From: Bacteroidota bacterium
GTDB lineage: Bacteria; Bacteroidota; Bacteroidia; Chitinophagales; Chitinophagaceae
NCBI GenBank assembly: GCA_005882315.1
Contig: VBAR01000002.1
Coordinates: forward strand, 1-64,000
Reading direction: 5' to 3'
DNA length: 64,000 nucleotides
Part shown: positions 43,512 to 52,075 of the stretch, piece by piece
Layout of the letters: each line of letters opens with the position of its first letter
Position numbering within the stretch: the first letter of the stretch is position 1
Program-made: the position numbers and the translations under genes
Notes under the pieces: generated by a model
Told to the model about the DNA's origin: nothing
The model's input: only the letters and a program-made list of their open reading frames with translations
The model's database searches: none

Positions 43512-45065
43512 ATGCAACAGCAAACACTCCAGCCTGTAGCACCACAGGAACGCATTCAGACTATTGATATTATTCGTGGAATTGCGCTGCTAGGCATCCT
43601 GGTAGTAAACATGACGGTTGACAACCCGGGTATGGTGCCCATGCAGGGGCGGGCAGGTTTTTTTGATCAACTTGCTTACTGGTCAATCAAATTTTTCCTG
43701 GATGATAAATTCATGAACATTTTTTGTTTTCTATTTGGGCTTGGCTTTGCTATTCAAATGCTAAGAGCCAAAGAAAAGGACAGCAATTTTATTTTTATTT
43801 ACATGCGCCGCCTGATAGTTCTTTTCCTGTTTGGTGCATTTATAAAAATATTTATTACTGGCCGTGGTGTACTTGATGAATATGCAATGGCAGGCCTGGT
43901 GCTTTTAATTCTATATAAGCTACCGAAGAAATTTTTGCCATGGCTTGCGGTAGCTTGTATCTTTTTTTATTGGACCCGGGATACAATTAACCGTCAGCCC
44001 AAGATGCCGTCAGTCAATAAAAACATTACAATAGATACTGCCAAACTGGATAGCTATGTTGGAGTTTACCAGTTATCACCCGTATTAAACGTGATTTTAA
44101 TAAGAAAAGGAAATAAATTAATTGAGGAGGGGCCGACAATTCATTACCGATTAGCTCCCTTTTCTGATTCAGAGTTCTTCCGGGTTGATGCAAATGGCAG
44201 AATAAAATTCATGAAAGACTCCGCAGGAAATGTAGATAGGTTTGTTAACGTTAATGCAGATGGCAGAAAAACCACCTGGAAAAAAATAAACACGGACCTG
44301 CAGCTTGCGTTGAAAGAGCAATTAAAGAAAAGAAAGGCAATGAAATTTGACCAGCAAAAAATAACTTATAAGAAGTTTATAACCCGGAATGCAAAAAATT
44401 TCTGGGGTTGGGTGAAAAATATAACCTGGAAAGATTTTGTTCTTGGATTTCTTGGCGGAATACTGCCTCTGTTTTTCTTAGGCACTTATGCAGGCCGACG
44501 GAAAGTATTTTCAGATATTCCTGCAAACCGATCGTTTTTCCAAAACACAATAAAGTGGTGCCTGATTTTTGGAACGACGGGAATAATAATTCCACTCGGG
44601 TATGATGCTTTTCAGTATATAAATGGCAGCCCTTATGAATCCTATTACAGGTTATTTCTCTGGTACCGCTTATGCTGGGATATTGGCGCAATTCTCATGG
44701 CATTGGGGATTATAGCATGGCTGACATTATTACTTGAAAAGCCAGAATGGAAAAAACGGCTTTCATTTTTTATACCTGTTGGCCGGATGGGACTCACCAG
44801 TTATTTATTATCGTTAATGATAGCAGACCGTTTCATATTAGGAGATCAGGGTTTTGCACTTGCCGGACAAATAGGCCTTTTTTTGAGATTGTTATTTGCA
44901 CTCGCTGCGTTTGTGTTGATTCTTATTTTTAGCCATTGGTGGTTTAAACATTTCCGCATTGGTCCGGCAGAATGGCTCTGGCGTTCGCTTACTTATTTAA
45001 AATTTCAGCCGATGCGGTTAAAGGGTGCAGATGAATCAGAAATAAAACAAACTCTAAATATTTAA
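43512..45065 (+). CDS. DUF418 membrane protein with DUF3471-like insert, copy 2
   Basis: 517 residues. Same architecture as its upstream neighbour: RIQTIDIIRGIALLGILVVN at the N-terminus, membrane segments, an inserted soluble domain with SYVGVYQLSP, LAPFSDSEFFRVD and FMKDSAGNVDRFV (about residues 160-275), then GRMGLTSYLLS and RIGPAEWLWRSLTY. The inserted domain is conserved in both copies, so it was gained before duplication. The C-terminal coding region is almost identical at the DNA level to copies 1 and 3. Role unknown; perhaps transport or lipid modification. Confidence 0.82.
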   Translation: MQQQTLQPVAPQERIQTIDIIRGIALLGILVVNMTVDNPGMVPMQGRAGFFDQLAYWSIKFFLDDKFMNIFCFLFGLGFAIQMLRAKEKDSNFIFIYMRRLIVLFLFGAFIKIFITGRGVLDEYAMAGLVLLILYKLPKKFLPWLAVACIFFYWTRDTINRQPKMPSVNKNITIDTAKLDSYVGVYQLSPVLNVILIRKGNKLIEEGPTIHYRLAPFSDSEFFRVDANGRIKFMKDSAGNVDRFVNVNADGRKTTWKKINTDLQLALKEQLKKRKAMKFDQQKITYKKFITRNAKNFWGWVKNITWKDFVLGFLGGILPLFFLGTYAGRRKVFSDIPANRSFFQNTIKWCLIFGTTGIIIPLGYDAFQYINGSPYESYYRLFLWYRLCWDIGAILMALGIIAWLTLLLEKPEWKKRLSFFIPVGRMGLTSYLLSLMIADRFILGDQGFALAGQIGLFLRLLFALAAFVLILIFSHWWFKHFRIGPAEWLWRSLTYLKFQPMRLKGADESEIKQTLNI

Positions 45066-45074
45066 AACTACACC

Positions 45075-46316
45075 ATGATACAAGCAACCGTTGGCCCGGT
45101 AACTTTGAAACAACGTATTCATATACTTGACATTCTTCGAGGGTTTGCTCTTTTCGGAATTTTATTAGTAAATATTGTGGATGATTATAGTTTTTCAGTT
45201 CCCAAAACCTCACCCGACTTTAATGAAGTAAATAGTTGGATAAGGCAAATAGTTATTGATATTGCCGAAGGAAATTTTTATCCCATATTCGCTTTTTTAT
45301 TTGGAATTGGCTTTGCAATCTGGATGGATAAATCCATGAAAAAAAATGGAGGGCCGATGAGGTTTGTATGGAGATCTTTGATTTTACTTTTGTTGGCTTG
45401 CTTTTTTTATATATTTATTGAAGAAAGAAATATTTTAATACGGTATTCCATTTTAAGTATTCCCTTATTGTTATTTTATAAAGCCGGCCCTAAAACATTA
45501 TTAACAGCTGCATTAATATTTTTAATACTTGCAGTTTTTTATCGTCCCTTTCGCTTGCTGATAGACAAAAAGAAGAGCCCTCAGGAAATAGCGTTGATTA
45601 AAAAGGCAAGAGCGCCTATTGATTCTGCATGGGCGTTAGCTGAAAGAAAGAAAGATTTCTTGAGTTTTTCAAAAGCAAGATTGGCTAGTTTACCAGGTCA
45701 ATTAGAATCAGTATATACATTTAAGCACCAGTCATTACCAATTATATTCTGCATTTTTTTATTGGGTGTATACAGTTGGAGAAAAGGTTTGTTCACTTCT
45801 ATTGAGAAACATGCTGTTTTCTGGAAAAGAATATTTTGGGGAGGGCTCATTATTGGAGTTGGGGGCAATCTTTTGCATTTCATCGTTTGGGGTCTGGCTT
45901 TAAAAAAAATAATTACCCCTGATTGGGAGACTATCAGTTACTTAATTAAGATAGCCGACCCTGCTTTAAGCTTTTTTTACATTTCTTTATTCGTATTAGG
46001 TTATCAAAAATTAAAAGGCCGGAAAAATATTTTACTTGATGCACTAAAAGATACAGGACGAATACCCCTTACCAATTATTTTACTCAATGCATTGCAATG
46101 GCTCTGCTCATGTTTCCGTATGGACTTGGGTTGGATGGGAAGCTTTACACACAATATTTAGTTTTGATTGCCGTTTCAATTTTCATCTTACAAGTCATTT
46201 TCAGTGTTTTCTGGATGAAATATTTCCTTTACGGCCCGGCAGAATGGTTATGGCGTTCGCTTACTTATTTAAAATTTCAGTCGATGCGGTTGAAAGAACC
46301 TGATAAGAAAGAATAA
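45075..46316 (+). CDS. DUF418 membrane protein, copy 3
   Basis: 413 residues, the ordinary DUF418 length. RIHILDILRGFALFGILLVN at the N-terminus and GRIPLTNYFTQ with YGPAEWLWRSLTY at the C-terminus. It lacks the DUF3471-like insert; instead a short charged loop (KKSPQEIALIKKARA) occupies that place. It starts nine bases after copy 2 ends, so it is probably translated from the same message. It converges with the SDR gene, which ends only 11 bp away. Confidence 0.84.
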   Translation: MIQATVGPVTLKQRIHILDILRGFALFGILLVNIVDDYSFSVPKTSPDFNEVNSWIRQIVIDIAEGNFYPIFAFLFGIGFAIWMDKSMKKNGGPMRFVWRSLILLLLACFFYIFIEERNILIRYSILSIPLLLFYKAGPKTLLTAALIFLILAVFYRPFRLLIDKKKSPQEIALIKKARAPIDSAWALAERKKDFLSFSKARLASLPGQLESVYTFKHQSLPIIFCIFLLGVYSWRKGLFTSIEKHAVFWKRIFWGGLIIGVGGNLLHFIVWGLALKKIITPDWETISYLIKIADPALSFFYISLFVLGYQKLKGRKNILLDALKDTGRIPLTNYFTQCIAMALLMFPYGLGLDGKLYTQYLVLIAVSIFILQVIFSVFWMKYFLYGPAEWLWRSLTYLKFQSMRLKEPDKKE

Positions 46317-46326
46317 TAATACTGAG

Positions 46327-47091
46327 TTAGTAAGGAGATGGACTCACTGATGTCCATCCTCCATCAATTATCAAACTCTGTCCTGTAATATGTGCTGCGT
46401 TGGGTGATACCAGGAACAAAGCGGCATTTGCAATATCTGTTGTAGTTGCGGGTTTTCCAATTGGAGTAATTCGACTCCACGTTTTTTCATATTCCTTATC
46501 ATCTGTTGTTCTTTCAGTTAATGTAGCACCGGGTGCAATAGTATTCACAGTAATCTTATAAGGCGATAGTTCAATCACTAAATTTTTTGCCAGCATTTCC
46601 AATCCGGCTTTAGTAATTGCATAGGCAGCCAGGTTTTTATGAGCCTGGTGTCCTACAACTGATGACATAAATAAAATACTTCCACCCGATTCCTGTTTTT
46701 TCATTTGCTTAGCCGCTGACTGTGCAAGAAAAAAACTTCCACCAAGATTCAATTTCATTACTTTCTCAAATGAATCGGATGTATAATCAAAAAAATCTGC
46801 ATATAAAGTAATACCAGCATTTGCTATTGCAATGGTAAGTTTCCCAAAACGTCTTACAGCAGATTCCACCATTTGGTTGATAAATGAAATATTTGAAGCA
46901 TCGCCGGCAAGGCCATCACATATGCATCCTTCTTTTGTTATTTTATTTACGGCTGATGTGGTAAGACTTTCATCAATGTCGTTTAATAGAACTGATGCTC
47001 CATGCAATGCAAGCTGGTGTGCAATTTCAAAACCAATGCCCTGGCCTGCGCCTGTAACTACTGCAACATGGTTATGAAAAGGTTGCTGCAT
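46327..47091 (-). CDS. Short-chain dehydrogenase/reductase
   Basis: 254 residues, classical SDR. Cofactor motif TGAGQGIG (13-20), NNAG-type motif IANAGITLY (about 88-96), catalytic Ser142/143, Tyr156 and Lys160 (AYAITKAGL), and C-terminal LFLVSPNAAHITGQSLIIDGGW. The Asp at the end of the second strand (LLNDID) suggests NAD(H) preference. Substrate unknown; 3-oxoacyl or sugar/alcohol oxidation are typical for this group. The gene lies just downstream of the esterase gene on the same strand. Confidence 0.85.
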   Translation of the reverse strand: MQQPFHNHVAVVTGAGQGIGFEIAHQLALHGASVLLNDIDESLTTSAVNKITKEGCICDGLAGDASNISFINQMVESAVRRFGKLTIAIANAGITLYADFFDYTSDSFEKVMKLNLGGSFFLAQSAAKQMKKQESGGSILFMSSVVGHQAHKNLAAYAITKAGLEMLAKNLVIELSPYKITVNTIAPGATLTERTTDDKEYEKTWSRITPIGKPATTTDIANAALFLVSPNAAHITGQSLIIDGGWTSVSPSPY

Positions 47092-47096
47092 AAAAT

Positions 47097-48728
47097 TTAC
47101 TTTTTCTTTTTGTGGCCAAACATCCAGCTTAAATATTCTGCTTCTGCAAAAGCATTATCCCAGCTATTATGTTTTACGCCGGGATATTCTGAATATTTTA
47201 CCTCTGCCTTTAAAGATTTTAGTTTGTCCACCATTTCCCTAGAGAGTTTTACATCTACTGAGGCATCAGCATCACCATGAAAAATCCAAAACGCAGTTTT
47301 TGTAATTCTTTTATCATAATGGTTCACATCACCACCACCGCAAATAGGCAATGCAGCAGCATACAGATCGGGATTTCTATATACCGATTCAAATGTTCCC
47401 ATACCACCAAGTGATAAACCAGAGATATAAATTTTCGATTTGTCAACTCCTTCTTCATTTGAAAGCTTTCTTACAAGGTCGTTTGCTGCAAGCAATGGCC
47501 AGTTGCCTTCCATTGTATAATCAAAATCCATTTTAACAGGTTGAACATTCCTGTCAATTTTTATTACAGCCCAGGCTGATTCCTGCGGGCATTGGGGAAA
47601 TACAACGATAGCAGGGAAGTTCTTCCTGTTTTCATCCTTCAGAAAAAGTTTAGCACCATGTGTCAGTTGTTTTTCATTATCGTTCCCTCTTTCTCCTGAG
47701 CCATGCAGAAATAAGATCAAAGGATATTTTTTTGTTTTATCATAATTCTCGGGATATAAAACCCGGTAAGGAAGTGTTTTTCCATCCGCATAGACATATT
47801 CTTTTTTCTGGTAAATATCGAAAGCCGTATTAGCTGGTGCTGGTGCTTTCTTTGCAAGCAATCCCATCACTCCCATCCATTCATAGAAACGTTCGATCCA
47901 GTTATCAGTCGGTAAATTTTGTTTGCGCATACCAAACCCGTGATTGCCTTTTGCATACAGATGCATTTCAGCATCCTTTTTATTGGCGATCCATTTACTA
48001 TAGAGATCTATACTGTGTGGAGCAAAACCAAAATGATCATCAGTAGCTGTTACAGTAAACAAGGGTGGTGCATCATTAGCAACAGTGCCATGCATCGAAG
48101 AAGGAAAGAAAGGATAAATAGGTGCAAAAAAATCAGGCTTATTTTCTTTTGAATAACCAAATGCAACTGACCCGGCTAATGTGCCTCCGGCAGAAAAGCC
48201 GATAAAGCCGATCCTGTCCGTTGCGATATTAAATTCCGTGGCATGTTTACGTACATAAGCAATTGCATTTCTTGCGTCGGCTATTGCCAGCGGAATAAGT
48301 TTGCCTGTTTGATCTTCTAATTCTTTCGTTCCCAGTTTTTTCGTGAATTCTTCAGTAGGGTCATTAGTTAAGCAATGTATTAGCCGGTATTTCAAAACAA
48401 AACAGGTAACTCCTTTTTGCACCAGCCATTTTGCCACATCATATCCCTCGCTGTTGATGGATAAGGCATGAAAACCACCACCGGGTGCTATGATCATTGC
48501 TGTTCCGTTAGCTTTATCAGCATCGGGTGCGAATACTATTAATGTTGGTTTCGATACATTATACACAACCTTTGTTCCCCAGGAATTTTTATCATTTTCT
48601 TTTTCTTCCCAATTCCATGTTTCCGAACCGGGAGCAGGGCCGTCATATAACTGAATTACTTTTTGTTGGGCATTAATAAACGAGAAAAGAAAAAAAGAGA
48701 TAACTAATGGCAGGAAGAACTTTTTCAT
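47097..48728 (-). CDS. Exported esterase with two alpha/beta-hydrolase domains
   Basis: 543 residues with a signal peptide (FFLPLVISFFLFSFINA). The first domain (about 20-300) is like acetyl-xylan/carbohydrate esterases: AMIIAPGGGFHA oxyanion region, GFIGFSAGGTLAG (Ser179), Asp in TATDDHFGF, His in KGNHGFGM. The second (about 305-543) is like PHB-depolymerase/feruloyl esterases: LFLHGSGERGND, YISGLSLGGMGTF, HGDADASVDVK and the His in GVKHNSWDNAF. Both triads look intact, so two different ester bonds may be cut, for instance on plant polysaccharides. Substrate not proven. The SDR gene follows at once. Confidence 0.82.
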   Translation of the reverse strand: MKKFFLPLVISFFLFSFINAQQKVIQLYDGPAPGSETWNWEEKENDKNSWGTKVVYNVSKPTLIVFAPDADKANGTAMIIAPGGGFHALSINSEGYDVAKWLVQKGVTCFVLKYRLIHCLTNDPTEEFTKKLGTKELEDQTGKLIPLAIADARNAIAYVRKHATEFNIATDRIGFIGFSAGGTLAGSVAFGYSKENKPDFFAPIYPFFPSSMHGTVANDAPPLFTVTATDDHFGFAPHSIDLYSKWIANKKDAEMHLYAKGNHGFGMRKQNLPTDNWIERFYEWMGVMGLLAKKAPAPANTAFDIYQKKEYVYADGKTLPYRVLYPENYDKTKKYPLILFLHGSGERGNDNEKQLTHGAKLFLKDENRKNFPAIVVFPQCPQESAWAVIKIDRNVQPVKMDFDYTMEGNWPLLAANDLVRKLSNEEGVDKSKIYISGLSLGGMGTFESVYRNPDLYAAALPICGGGDVNHYDKRITKTAFWIFHGDADASVDVKLSREMVDKLKSLKAEVKYSEYPGVKHNSWDNAFAEAEYLSWMFGHKKKK

Positions 48729-48809
48729 ATGTTGCAGTTTACAGATTTAAATATATTCAAACTTATTTAAAAGCAATCCTTCGTATCTTTTTATCGAAAA
48801 TCAATTTAA

Positions 48810-49832
48810 ATGAATCGCAAAAATTTCCTTGGCTCTGCACTGGTGTCAGCATTCGCCATCCCTTCTTTTGGCAAAACTGAAATTTCTTTTGAAGACGAAG
48901 CAACTTCACCCATATTACCGAAATACCTGAAGGAGGGAGATACGATCGGTATTACTTCGCCTGCAGGTTATATTACCCTGGAAGAAATGCAGCCTGCAGT
49001 TAAACAAATGGAAAGCTGGGGATTTCAAATCAAAATTGGAGATACGATCGGTAAAAAAGATTTTACATTCGGCGGAACAGATGAAGAAAGAAGAAAGGAT
49101 TTTCAACAGATGCTGGATGATCCGAAAATAAAAGCCATTATGTGTGCAAGAGGTGGCTATGGCGCTGTGCGGATCATTGACGGATTAAACTGGACAAAAT
49201 TCAAAGTAAAACCAAAATGGATCATTGGCTTTAGTGATATCACCGTTTTTCATACACACCTCAACAGAAATTTTGGTATTGCTTCCATTCATTCAAAAAT
49301 GACTAACAGTTTCCCGGAAGATTGGAGTAAAGCAGAACCAATACAGATTGAAACAATTGAATCAATACAGCAAATGCTAAAGGGAATACACCAGGAGTAC
49401 AAAGCCATTCCGAATACAAATAATAAAACCGGAAAAGGAGAAGGTGTATTGGTTGGAGGAAACTTAAAACTGATCGAAACTCTTGCTGGTACTCCTTCCG
49501 ATTTAAAAACGGAAGGAAAGATATTGTTTGTGGAAGATACCGGCGAGTATATGTATAGCATTGACCGTATGTTCTGGAACCTGAAGCGAACCGGAAAACT
49601 TTCAAAACTAAAGGGATTGATCATTGGTGGATTTAAAGTAAAAAAAGACGAAGACACCGAGGATTTTGGAAAAACACTGGAAGAAATCGTTTTGGAGAAA
49701 GTAAAAAACTATTCTTACCCCGTTTGTTTTGATTTTCCGGTTGGCCATCAACGGAATAATTTTGCATTGAAACATGGGGCAAATCACCGGTTGATAGTTA
49801 ACCCTGAATTTGCTACACTTCGTGAAATTTAA
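48810..49832 (+). CDS. LD-carboxypeptidase (S66 family), exported copy
   Basis: 340 residues. Cleaves the L,D bond of the tetrapeptide in peptidoglycan recycling. S66 triad: Ser142 in IGFSDITVFH, Glu242 in LFVEDTGEYMYSIDR, His313 in VGHQRNNF. A hydrophobic N-terminus (NFLGSALVSAFAIPSFG) of about 20 residues precedes the domain, so this copy is probably exported. The paralogue at 49872 lacks this signal. Divergent from the esterase gene; the 81-bp gap may hold both promoters. Confidence 0.88.
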   Translation: MNRKNFLGSALVSAFAIPSFGKTEISFEDEATSPILPKYLKEGDTIGITSPAGYITLEEMQPAVKQMESWGFQIKIGDTIGKKDFTFGGTDEERRKDFQQMLDDPKIKAIMCARGGYGAVRIIDGLNWTKFKVKPKWIIGFSDITVFHTHLNRNFGIASIHSKMTNSFPEDWSKAEPIQIETIESIQQMLKGIHQEYKAIPNTNNKTGKGEGVLVGGNLKLIETLAGTPSDLKTEGKILFVEDTGEYMYSIDRMFWNLKRTGKLSKLKGLIIGGFKVKKDEDTEDFGKTLEEIVLEKVKNYSYPVCFDFPVGHQRNNFALKHGANHRLIVNPEFATLREI

Positions 49833-49871
49833 TCAGTTCATATTAGTAAATTGCCGGAATAAGAATTAACT

Positions 49872-50780
49872 ATGAGTCAGATCCCTCCATACCTGCAACC
49901 CGGCGACACGATCGGCATCGTTTGTCCCGCAGGTTATATGCAATTTGAAAATGCGCAGACATGCATTGATACTTTACTACAATGGGGTTATAAAGTAAAA
50001 ACAGGTAAAACGCTTGGCAGTACTTCGCAAAATTATTTTTCCGGTACTGATGAGGAGCGGCTGAAAGATTTCCAGGAAATGCTGGATGATGAAGAAGTGA
50101 GTGCAGTATTATGTGGCCGCGGAGGTTATGGTATGACAAGGATCATAGATAGGATCAATTTTAAAAAATTCCGAAAAAATCCTAAATGGGTGATCGGGTT
50201 TAGTGATATCACTGTTCTGCATTCACATATTTACGCCAATTATGACATTGCAACATTACATGCACCAATGTCTGCAGCATTCAATGATGGGGGTGCTGTA
50301 AACGAATATGTTCAATCTTTGAGAAAGGTGCTGAAGGGAAAAGCGATAAGTTATAATTGCGCCAGTCATGAATTTAACCGGCTGGGGGAAGCAACCGGTG
50401 AATTGGTTGGTGGTAATCTTGCTTTGCTTGCCCATCTTGTCGGTTCTGAATCGGATATTAAGACCAAGAACAGGATATTATTCCTGGAAGATATAGGAGA
50501 GTACCTGTATAATATTGACAGGATGATGTATCAACTCAAACGTGCCGGTAAATTAGCCAAACTCGCAGGGCTGATCGTTGGCGGCTTTACTGATAACAAA
50601 GATACAGATAGACCATTCGGTCGATCTGCATATGAAATTATCCGTGACACAGTAAGTGAATATAAATATCCTGTTTGCTTTGGTTTTCCTGTTAGTCATG
50701 AAAAAGAGAATTATGCATTGAAAGTTGGTGTGAAATATGACCTGAGGGTTGATACGTTCGAGGTTTCATTGGAGGAATAA
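49872..50780 (+). CDS. LD-carboxypeptidase (S66 family), cytoplasmic copy
   Basis: 302 residues, without signal peptide. Ser111 in IGFSDITVLH, Glu206 in LFLEDIGEYLYNIDR and His276 in PVSHEKENY form the S66 triad. Clearly duplicated from the upstream gene (shared GGTDEER/SGTDEER, ARGGYG/GRGGYG). A paired periplasmic and cytoplasmic enzyme would allow murein tetrapeptide trimming on both sides of the membrane. The gene starts 39 bp after copy 1, so it is likely co-transcribed. Confidence 0.88.
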   Translation: MSQIPPYLQPGDTIGIVCPAGYMQFENAQTCIDTLLQWGYKVKTGKTLGSTSQNYFSGTDEERLKDFQEMLDDEEVSAVLCGRGGYGMTRIIDRINFKKFRKNPKWVIGFSDITVLHSHIYANYDIATLHAPMSAAFNDGGAVNEYVQSLRKVLKGKAISYNCASHEFNRLGEATGELVGGNLALLAHLVGSESDIKTKNRILFLEDIGEYLYNIDRMMYQLKRAGKLAKLAGLIVGGFTDNKDTDRPFGRSAYEIIRDTVSEYKYPVCFGFPVSHEKENYALKVGVKYDLRVDTFEVSLEE

Positions 50781-50803
50781 AAAAAGACAAGCAAAGCTTG
50801 TCT
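50780..50803 (-). terminator. Rho-independent terminator of the TPR-like lipoprotein gene
   Basis: On the minus strand: AGACAAGC, TTT loop, GCTTGTCT, then TTTTTTT. Its distal end reaches the stop codon of the convergent LD-carboxypeptidase gene. Confidence 0.8.
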
Positions 50804-50827
50804 CTAAAAAACGAACCAATATGAAAC

Positions 50828-51982
50828 CTAAAACCGACTGTAGTAGTTTCTTAATCTTCCGGCAATACCGTTATCGATATTGTTTACGATAGTCCGGATA
50901 ATATCATTTTCATAAGGAGGATTTTCACGTTGGCGGTTTATCAATTGTTTATCTGCATCACTCAGTGCTCTTTCGTCACCAGTGTAAGTTGCAAATTCAC
51001 TGCACCAATTATGGTCACCTCTTAGCTCATCACTCCATAACCAACGGCCATCCTGATCTTTTACATTTACCTGCAAAAATCCTTCTGATAGCATTGTTCT
51101 TTTTGTCGTGGTGATTCTTGCTTTCACATCTTTATATTCATACACGATGGAATCAGGACGATATACAGTTTCTTTCACAACGATCCTTTTTGTAACATCC
51201 CGGTAGGAGTTTTCATCTCTTGTACGACCAATATTGAAGTTGCTGAAACGCATATCAATAAACTGGTCGGGTCTTACATTATTACTTCTTGCTTCTCCTT
51301 CGGAATAAAATCTTACAAAATCATTTCCAGTGTTATATCTTAATTGTCTCAGAATTTCATCATCAAGATTGCGGATGGAATTATTGCTGTTGTAAGAACC
51401 ATACCTGTATCTGTTGTCAGTCATTTGTAGGACTACCACATTTATCACGGCCATTTCATAGGCATCGGTCAATTTGTTTTTTAATGAAATATCGCTGCCA
51501 TGTTTGAAGCCATCAGCCACACGATATTCATAATAGGCGTTTTTATACGCCTGCCTGTTATCCTGGCTAAACCAATTATTGCCTCTTTCAATTCTTGTAT
51601 CAGCAGCTTTGTCACGATATGTTTCAACATAAGAAGAATAGTCAACGGGATCTACAACACTTGCAACCGTAACATTCCCTTTTGTAAGATCGTAGAGTCG
51701 TTGTAAAGCTGAATACTCATTGTACATCCATTCCCATCTCAATTCGTTTGTGGAATTTGAGTGGGAGCGGATATTGCTTTCATGATCATTAACCGCATAC
51801 TGGTAAGCTGAACGAATGAGACCCTGTAACTCAGCATCATCCGGTTTTTTCTGAAGTTTCTTTGCCGCCAGTTCAACGGCTTCATCGTAATTACCCTTGT
51901 TGTAAAGCTTGGTAGCAGTTTTACAACTAACGAAAAATGTTACAGCAAGTAAAGTAAATAAAGTGTAAAATTTTGTTTTCAT
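50828..51982 (-). CDS. TPR-like lipoprotein, uncharacterised, copy 1
   Basis: 384 residues from the ATG at 51980-51982, chosen because GGAGG lies just upstream on the minus strand and it gives a signal with lipobox FFVSC. The N-terminal part (KLYNKGNYDEAVELAAKKLQKKPDDAELQG, quoted in pieces: YNKGNYDEAVELAAKKL) is TPR-like. The C-terminal half has WCSEFATYTGDERALSDADK, matched in the neighbour at 52076. Probably an outer-membrane lipoprotein. Function unknown. Confidence 0.78.
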   Translation of the reverse strand: MKTKFYTLFTLLAVTFFVSCKTATKLYNKGNYDEAVELAAKKLQKKPDDAELQGLIRSAYQYAVNDHESNIRSHSNSTNELRWEWMYNEYSALQRLYDLTKGNVTVASVVDPVDYSSYVETYRDKAADTRIERGNNWFSQDNRQAYKNAYYEYRVADGFKHGSDISLKNKLTDAYEMAVINVVVLQMTDNRYRYGSYNSNNSIRNLDDEILRQLRYNTGNDFVRFYSEGEARSNNVRPDQFIDMRFSNFNIGRTRDENSYRDVTKRIVVKETVYRPDSIVYEYKDVKARITTTKRTMLSEGFLQVNVKDQDGRWLWSDELRGDHNWCSEFATYTGDERALSDADKQLINRQRENPPYENDIIRTIVNNIDNGIAGRLRNYYSRF

Positions 51983-52075
51983 ATAACCTCCGCTTTTGAA
52001 GTATAATTCAAAAAGCAAACCAGTCGCAACATTGGTTTTCCTTTTAGAGAATACTTAACAACGGCTTAAAGAAAA

